Shown one piece after another: positions 47,484 to 64,000 of a stretch of 64,000 bases of DNA. The translations under genes were made by a program, and so were the position numbers. The notes below the pieces were generated by a model. The model had not been told where the DNA came from. It searched no databases and saw only the letters and a program-made list of their open reading frames with translations. Numbering within the stretch: the first letter of the stretch is position 1; every line of letters begins with the position of its first letter. The DNA is from Tillus elongatus (taxonomy: Eukaryota; Arthropoda; Insecta; Coleoptera; Cleridae), in contig OZ023265.1 of the NCBI GenBank assembly GCA_964006375.1, positions 15,545,252-15,609,251 of the forward strand. Reading direction: 5' to 3'.

Positions 47484-50110
47484 ATGATGATGGCTCCTCC
47501 TTGTACAAAAGATTCCGGGGGTAAAATACTCCTCCATTCGGATCTCCGGGAGAGGGGTGTACAGGGGGCGCCAGCATCAAGATTTAACATATCCTTCTCG
47601 AATATATGTAGCCTAAATTGTAACCTGAACTACGTCCACCATTTCCTTCAGGCTAATAGGCTCCAACTCCTCTTCCTCACCTAAACTCAAATCAGTGCCA
47701 AAACAGCCACTAATCACCTTAATCCTTACTTCCTTTAGATTGCATGGAGGCGTGTGCGCGTACGTCCGTAGCAATCTACCCTGCACCAGACTCCCCAATT
47801 TAGAAGCTGGAAGAAAAGACATACTATGGATAAAACTATCTCTCAAGGCTGCAACTAAATTCATCTGTTGTATTTACCGAGGTCACACAATCATGACACC
47901 TACGTATCGTTTGACACTACAACTTCGCGAACTGGGACGAAATGTGGGATTACTTTTCCTCATTCCCATGGGCGACTCTCATCCTGACCCCTCTGATAAC
48001 TCACAATACGTAACCGAAATCATCCAAGCTGGCATGGAATTATTTATTCCACGTACACAGAAAACCTCTGCAGCCACTCAAAAGCCCTGGTTCTCTAAAT
48101 CCTGTGACAAGGCCAGACCTGAAAAGGTCAAAGATCACAAAAAGCTTCTACACAATCCCAGTCAAGAAAACCGTCAGGCATTTAACGACGTAAGAAACCG
48201 CTATGTCCGCATTCTTTCTGAGGCAAAAACTCGTTTAATAACCACATCAAAAACAAAGTCTTCTTAAGCTTCAGCGGCAGCAAACCCTTCTGCACTCTTG
48301 CTAAATCTATTGGGAATAATTTCTGCAAGAGCACGTTCCCACTTCTTGTCTCAGGGGATAAAATTGTTTCTACCGCCCTGAACAAGGCTAAACTTTTTGC
48401 CTCGTTGTTCGCCGGCAATTCTACTCTCAACCCACCTCCAAATGTTCAACCACCAACAGTCCCCAATGTCGCGCATAAAATGACGGATATCACTTTCAAA
48501 ACTAAAAAGGTACAAAATATACTCTCTTCTCTTAATACCACGAAATCCTCTGGCCTTGACGAGATCCCAGCAATAGTTCTCAAAAAATGCGCACCAGAAC
48601 TTGCTCCTGTCTTGACTGGCCTGTTTCAGACATCTTCCAATAGAGGCATATTTCCTAGTAACTGGAAAACTGCTCTAGTACAACCTGTCCCCAAGAAAGG
48701 ATCCAAAGCGCTTCCTAGCAAATACAGGCCTATTTCTCTCATTTTAGTCGTCTCTAAAGTGATGGAAAAGTATATAAACACAGAATGACTAAAATTTCTT
48801 GAAAAACACAGTCTAATCCACGACAGGAAGTATGTATTCCGTCAGCGCAGATCAACTGCCGACCTCCTCTTCTTTGTCACCGATTCTTGGAACACGTCTA
48901 TGAAACTACATGGTAAATCCCAGATTGTCACTCTAGATATATCCAAAGCATTCGACAAGGTCTGGCACGCAGCGCTGCTTAATAAACTACCGGCCTATAG
49001 CCTACCACCAAAACTCTGTACGTGGACAGCAAATTTCCTCTCCAACCGGAGCATTTCTCTTGTCGTGGATGACTATTGCTCTAAACTGTATCCAATTAAT
49101 GCAGAAGTTCCTTAAGATTCAGCTTTAGCCCCTACTTTGTTTCTTCTCCACATAAATGACCTCCTCTCTAACACATCCAACCCAGTTCACAGTTAGACGA
49201 ACGATAACACCCTCCACTCAAATATACAATATTCTAAGTCTCTTTGGCCCAATTAGATGAGGATCGCAGAGTCATGGAGGGTTCTGTCTCCGTAGATCTC
49301 CAAAAAATATTAGACTGGGGAATTATAAATCTTGTACAATTCAACCCCACCAAATCACAGTCTTGCACTCTTTCTCATAAGAGATACATCAGCCTTAGAC
49401 CCATCACAATAAACAACCAAGTTATTTAAAGTAATGAGTCCTGTTCACTTGTTTGCATTTCTGTGGATCGATATCTCAATTCGCACCAACATGTCACATC
49501 AACTGCAGAAGCGGCTGCTAAGAAATTAGGTTTCCTTTTCCGGGCTTGCAAATACTTTTCACCAGCTTATGTCTATACCTTATATACTTCACAAATGAGA
49601 CCAAACCTCGAATACTGCTCCCACATCTGGGGTGCTGCTGGCGCTTCTACACTCGCTATCCTGGACTCCATTCAGAAGAGAGCGATACGTCTCATCGGTG
49701 ACCCTGCCCTCACCCAAAGGCAGCCATCCCTTGCCCACCGACGTGCCATTAGCGACCTCTCTCATTTTTATAGATATCTGCACGGACACTGCTCAGAGGA
49801 GCTTTCTTCCATAGTTCATCCACCTGCTGCCTCCAACAGATCTACCAGGGGAACAGAGCGAATGCACCCTCTTACTGTCCAAGTCACCAGACATAGAACA
49901 TCTTGTTATGCCCGCTCTTTTCTCCCGAGGACTTCGGACTTCCAAGTTGTTGAATTCCTTGCCGGCACATGTTTTCCCTCTCCCCCGAACCTCCAAACCT
50001 TCAAGTCCAGAATTAACAAGTTGCCTCTTTCCTCCTTGTCGACACCCACGGTACGATAGTATTTAGGCTATAAGCCCTCGTGGTGTGTTGTTGAAATTAA
50101 TAAAAAATTT
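47484..50110 (+). mobile_element. Jockey/BS-like LINE, ORF2 nearly complete but broken
   Basis: Plus strand. Endonuclease start (NICSLNCNLNYVHHFLQANR; LHGGVCAYVRSNLP), an internal deletion after CCIYRG, an RT frame 48405-48788 (LNTTKSSGLDEIPAIVLKKC; KYRPISLILVVSKVMEKYI), then palm pieces (IVTLDISKAFDKVWHA), a stop at the catalytic site (TAG where Tyr is expected), and the C-terminus to LSTPTVR at 50059. The 3' end AAGCCCTCGTGGTGTGTTGT is followed by an A-rich tail. Many stops. Confidence 0.82.
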
Positions 50111-50119
50111 AAAAAAAAA

Positions 50120-50348
50120 CAAGATGACGGATTTATACGGTAAAGCTCAATATAATTGTTATTATACAAGATACAAGAAAAAATTGTCTACGTTAATTAT
50201 AGGGTGTCTTGGGCTGAATCTTATAGAATTATCTTTTCAATAAAAAGGTGGCCCATAAGTGGTTGGTGATCCCTACATTTTTTTACAGCACCCTTATATA
50301 ACTGCATTTTTGCATTTTTTATCGAAATATCATGCATGTTTGTAAGAA
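50120..50348 (-). repeat. T-element/MITE linker
   Basis: GTAAAGCTCAATATAATTGT and ATCGAAATATCATGCATGTT match 39550-39750 and 230-337. Confidence 0.6.
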
Positions 50349-51075
50349 ATAAATCGAAACGCAGTAAGTGCGTTTTTGTAGCGAATTTTCATTGAATGGT
50401 TTAAATTTCAATAATTCAATTGCCATTAACCTAAGGTTTCTTGAATAGGATACCAGTTTGCTCCGAAATATTTTGAGTTTAATTTCGGAAAATGTTTTCG
50501 GTCAGGGAAGCAAAGCAATACCAAAATATTTGTGGAGAACAAAATATATTACATATTACAGAAAAGATTAACTTTTCTTGACGCAAAAAGTTCAAGAATA
50601 ACGAGAACAATTAATTTAAAAATGTTCTATCTTTTAGTGAATTTTCGTAGAAAAAAATCACTAATAGGGAGATCCCGACTTTTAAATTTTGAAAAAAAAT
50701 TGCAAATGAGCGCACTAGGACCCCTAGAATAATAGGTCTCACACCGATAACTCAAAAAATAATCGGCTGATTTTAATTAAATTTAGAATGTACCTTCCTT
50801 TTGTAAGTGGCTTGAACAAATTCGTTAGCCAGGAAAATAGGACGAGATTTTCCGGGAAAATTTTGAGTTTTTTTCGGAAAACCATTTTATCTCAAAAAAT
50901 AAAAAAGCTATGATAACCGAGTTTGGTAGATAGGTTTGCGATTTAAAAGTCAACTACACACCAAAATTTAGATTTCTATGTTACAAGAAAAAAAGTTATA
51001 ATAAAATATTTGGTGCCAAACCATTTCTATGAAAATTCACTACCATGGCGCACTTGCTGCGTCCCGACTTTTTTT
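50349..51075. mobile_element. Large GACGCAGC-type element containing a T-element fragment
   Basis: Ends AACGCAGTAAGTGCGTTTTT (50358) and CTACCATGGCGCACTTGCTG (51040). At 727 bp it is more than twice the usual size because 50640-51000 is T-element sequence (CACTAGGACCCCTAGAATAA), lacking the TA tract. Confidence 0.55.
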
Positions 51076-51560
51076 TATCTTATATAAATATGCCGGAACA
51101 GATGAATGGTTGAATCTAAATCTACATATAATCCTAACGCCACCTTTGTTTTGGTTGTTGTTATAAAACTATGATGTTTTTTGTACATTAGGTTGCAGTT
51201 GCCTATAATATTTACCCACTTCCTCGGAATTATAATAGTACTGCCATTTTTTCCAATAAAGTTCTTTAGTATAGGCATCTATATCTCTGTACGGACACAA
51301 ATAGGATATTTCTTCTTCAGGATCGGTGGATAATTTTGCAGAGCTGTCAACACACTCATTGTGTTCTAACTCGCAATGACCTTTCATCAAGCAGAATATT
51401 ATTCGTTTTTCCTGACTACCAAGTTCTGTGAGTATGTCACTGATACTGCATAGGATATCATTTGCCGAGTTTGTTGAATGTATGATAATAAAGTCCATAA
51501 AAGGTGAGGTTGCACGTCTGTTAGAAAGAACTTTACGGCCAGCTGTAAGCGATTGTATTA
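51076..51560 (-). pseudogene. LINE RNase H domain fragment
   Basis: Minus frame 51498-51169: SISDILTELGSQEKRIIFCL, then MKGHCELEHNECVDSSAKLS, the conserved WVKGHxGIxGNExVD-type segment of LINE RNase H, then a C-terminal tail (CPYRDIDAYTKELYWKKWQY). Truncated both sides. It lies just upstream of the OBP promoter. Confidence 0.65.
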
Positions 51561-51656
51561 AAATAGCAAATTAAAATAAAAAGCAATTTTTTCGCCGGCA
51601 TTCAGCTTCAGGTAAACGTTGATGTTGACGTAATGGCTGTGTAATTTGTAGAGTGT

Positions 51657-51694
51657 TATATAAGCTGGGTTAAGAGAATCAATTTCCAGTGATT
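51657..51694 (+). promoter_or_regulatory. Core promoter of the odorant-binding protein gene
   Basis: TATATAA lies at 51657-51663, and an initiator-like CCAGT with A at 51688 sits 31 bp downstream, the normal insect TATA-to-start spacing. The first ATG would follow only 7 nt after that start. In-frame ATGs at 51713 and 51719 are therefore plausible alternative starts, and either would still leave a good signal peptide. Confidence 0.45.
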
Positions 51695-62513
<10,819 letters not shown>

Positions 62514-63220
62514 GTAAGTAGAGTTCGTGGCTATTATCATCACAAATGATTAACAAGCTGCTTGTAAACCACATGGTAGATAGTTTAATCCGACACTTGA
62601 TGTGTCCGGAAAACAAAAACAATCTATTTAGTTTTATGACATATCATTATGTATGTATTATTGACACGGTGTTTCAAGAGTTCAGAAATTGTCTCGTATT
62701 TCAGAAAGACCTTGGTGAAAAAAATTAGATCTGCTACATCAGTGTGATTGAGGATGCCCTTATTAGTGCAGACCCAAGGTTTTAAAAAATTCGTGTTTTG
62801 AAGCTACCAAATGTAAGGGTGGACTTTTTTTTTCATATATATTAAATAATAGTGAACCCAACCCTTCGATGACACAAGGTTACAACCCCCTTGGTAAACA
62901 ATAGAAGTAACCTATTATAATAATAACAATCGACTAACGGTCACATAATATAATTACATAGCTCAACAATCAATCACCAGTCGATATATTACTTAGCAGT
63001 TGTGTTATCTACTTAAGAGTAATCATGCAAAAGGCAAAAGATTTATTACTTGTCAGAATGATGGCGAAACCTTAATGTACGGGCGTACTGACTCGGGCGA
63101 GCAGGTGCCAAAAGTATCCAGTAACAACATCACTAACCTGTAATTAAAAATATACCTGAACACACCGTTGCCTATCTAAAGCACTACCTAACATATATAC
63201 GAGGAGCATTCAATTATTAG
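62514..63220. other. OBP intron 3, unassigned part
   Basis: No further OBP exon (one with a Cys-rich C-terminal frame and consensus borders) could be found here. Confidence 0.45.
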
Positions 63221-63229
63221 TTTATCCAT

Positions 63230-63540
63230 CATTTACCAATTACACGCTCCACCGAGCGACTCATAATCAATAACTATTATACTCAAAGCTCCACTGAGCA
63301 ACTCCAACATTAATAGCAGTTCCTACTCAATGCTCCACTGAGCCACATAATATTCTCTCAAAAGCGCACATCAGTGCCTCAGAACTGCTTCTCAACAATG
63401 TCTCTAAATGCTCAACCATTAGGTTCTCAAACAATAATTACTCAGACAATAATTACTCAAGTAGTTACTCACACGATAGTTACTCAAATAATAATTACTC
63501 AAACAATAATAATTACTTAAATAATAATTACTTAACCAAT
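63230..63540. repeat. Degenerate tandem repeats
   Basis: Two arrays: GCTCCACTGAGC units at 63247, 63289 and 63331 (about 42 bp apart), then ACAATAATTACTCA units of about 15-18 bp from 63430 to 63540. Confidence 0.75.
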
Positions 63541-63544
63541 AGTT

Positions 63545-64000
63545 TAGCTTGTGTGTTTGTTTGGGTGCTGTACCCGACACCAGGTCAGTGCCGGCTTCCA
63601 GGTGTGCAATGAGGCACAGTTCAATGCCTCACCTAGAGTGCTCGCAACTGTCAGAGTTGGATACCGAGAAGTGCAATGGGCACACGATGCACACTCCAGG
63701 GTGTGCCCTTCTCCAAGTAGCCCAACTCCTACACTGGGACTGACACGTGCAATGAGACCAACGGGTGAACTGACCACAGTGTCTCGGTCAAGCTACCAGA
63801 TCGACCAAAATGCAACAACGGTACCACCGTGAATACTGAGAAGTGCAATGGACGCATCGGAGCACCCTCTACGATGTGTCCTCTCCAATATCCAGCTATC
63901 GACGGGAGTAGGTGCAATGGAAACCTAGAGCGAGCTCAGCTGTACCCCTACCGAAATCCATCGATGCAAACAAAACAACCGTGTTGCGGTTACGTAACCT
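63545..64000. other. GC-richer stretch with short internal repeats
   Basis: Base composition changes sharply from about 63560. GTGCAATG occurs at 63604, 63670, 63747, 63843 and 63911, often after GAGAAGTG or near CTCCA. Open frames overlap on both strands, and none resembles a known protein. It may be the edge of another element. Confidence 0.35.

Noticed and set aside
63549..63917. Overlapping open frames in the GC-rich end segment
   Set aside because: Open on both strands because stop codons are rarer in GC-rich repeats, with no family resemblance.

Overview
This window is insect genomic DNA. The only host gene I can support is a member of the insect-restricted odorant-binding protein (PBP/GOBP) family. 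The rest is AT-rich, intron-like or intergenic sequence packed with insect-type transposable elements. There is no operon-like coding, no rRNA and no convincing tRNA gene. The species cannot be named from the sequence.

Host gene: a plus-strand gene starts at 51,695 behind a TATA box. Three exons can be read (51,695-51,809; 56,692-56,987; 62,478-62,513) and they splice in perfect phase. They give a signal peptide, an acidic linker, and a Cys-rich region ending in the C-x3-C pair of odorant-binding proteins on a 36-nt microexon. The C-terminal exons lie beyond the window. Its introns (4.9 kb, 5.5 kb and more) are filled with transposons.

Mobile elements, left to right: a broken RTE-type LINE (2.0-4.3 kb); a Jockey-type LINE whose RT core is deleted (6.7-9.6 kb, minus); a nearly full-length LINE with two open ORFs of 287 and 981 aa (10.6-15.5 kb, minus), the best candidate for recent activity; three Penelope-like elements (15.7-17.8 plus, 22.0-24.5 plus, 24.8-26.55 minus) with GIY-YIG domains, one carrying a near-canonical hammerhead ribozyme; a piggyBac relic (21.0-22.0 minus); a hAT element with intact 8-bp target duplication (27.9-29.1); a tRNA-derived SINE with a perfect 12-bp target duplication (32.6); a tandemly triplicated Jockey fragment (32.9-35.0); a Ty3/Gypsy remnant with 3' LTR (41.3-42.9 minus); an R1-type fragment (43.1) and R1-type tail (44.2); Tc1/mariner relics (35.5, 44.6-45.2) and a mariner-like copy with about 150-bp inverted repeats (60.5-62.2); two further Jockey copies (47.5-50.1, 53.4-55.8); a Tigger/pogo fragment (58.0); and a minus-strand Jockey fragment (58.6-59.4).

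Layered through all this are short non-autonomous families I could not match to a named family. The first is a roughly 300-bp MITE with ends built on GACGCAGCAAGTGCGTTA. The second is a composite repeat, here called the T-element, that carries an internal (TA)n tract and often abuts the MITE. The third is a foldback repeat at 57.2-57.9 kb. Long (TA)n tracts border many insertions. I see no unified novel system. The most informative signals are the hidden OBP gene, the hammerhead ribozyme, the MITE/T-element composite, and the microhomology-bounded tandem triplication.
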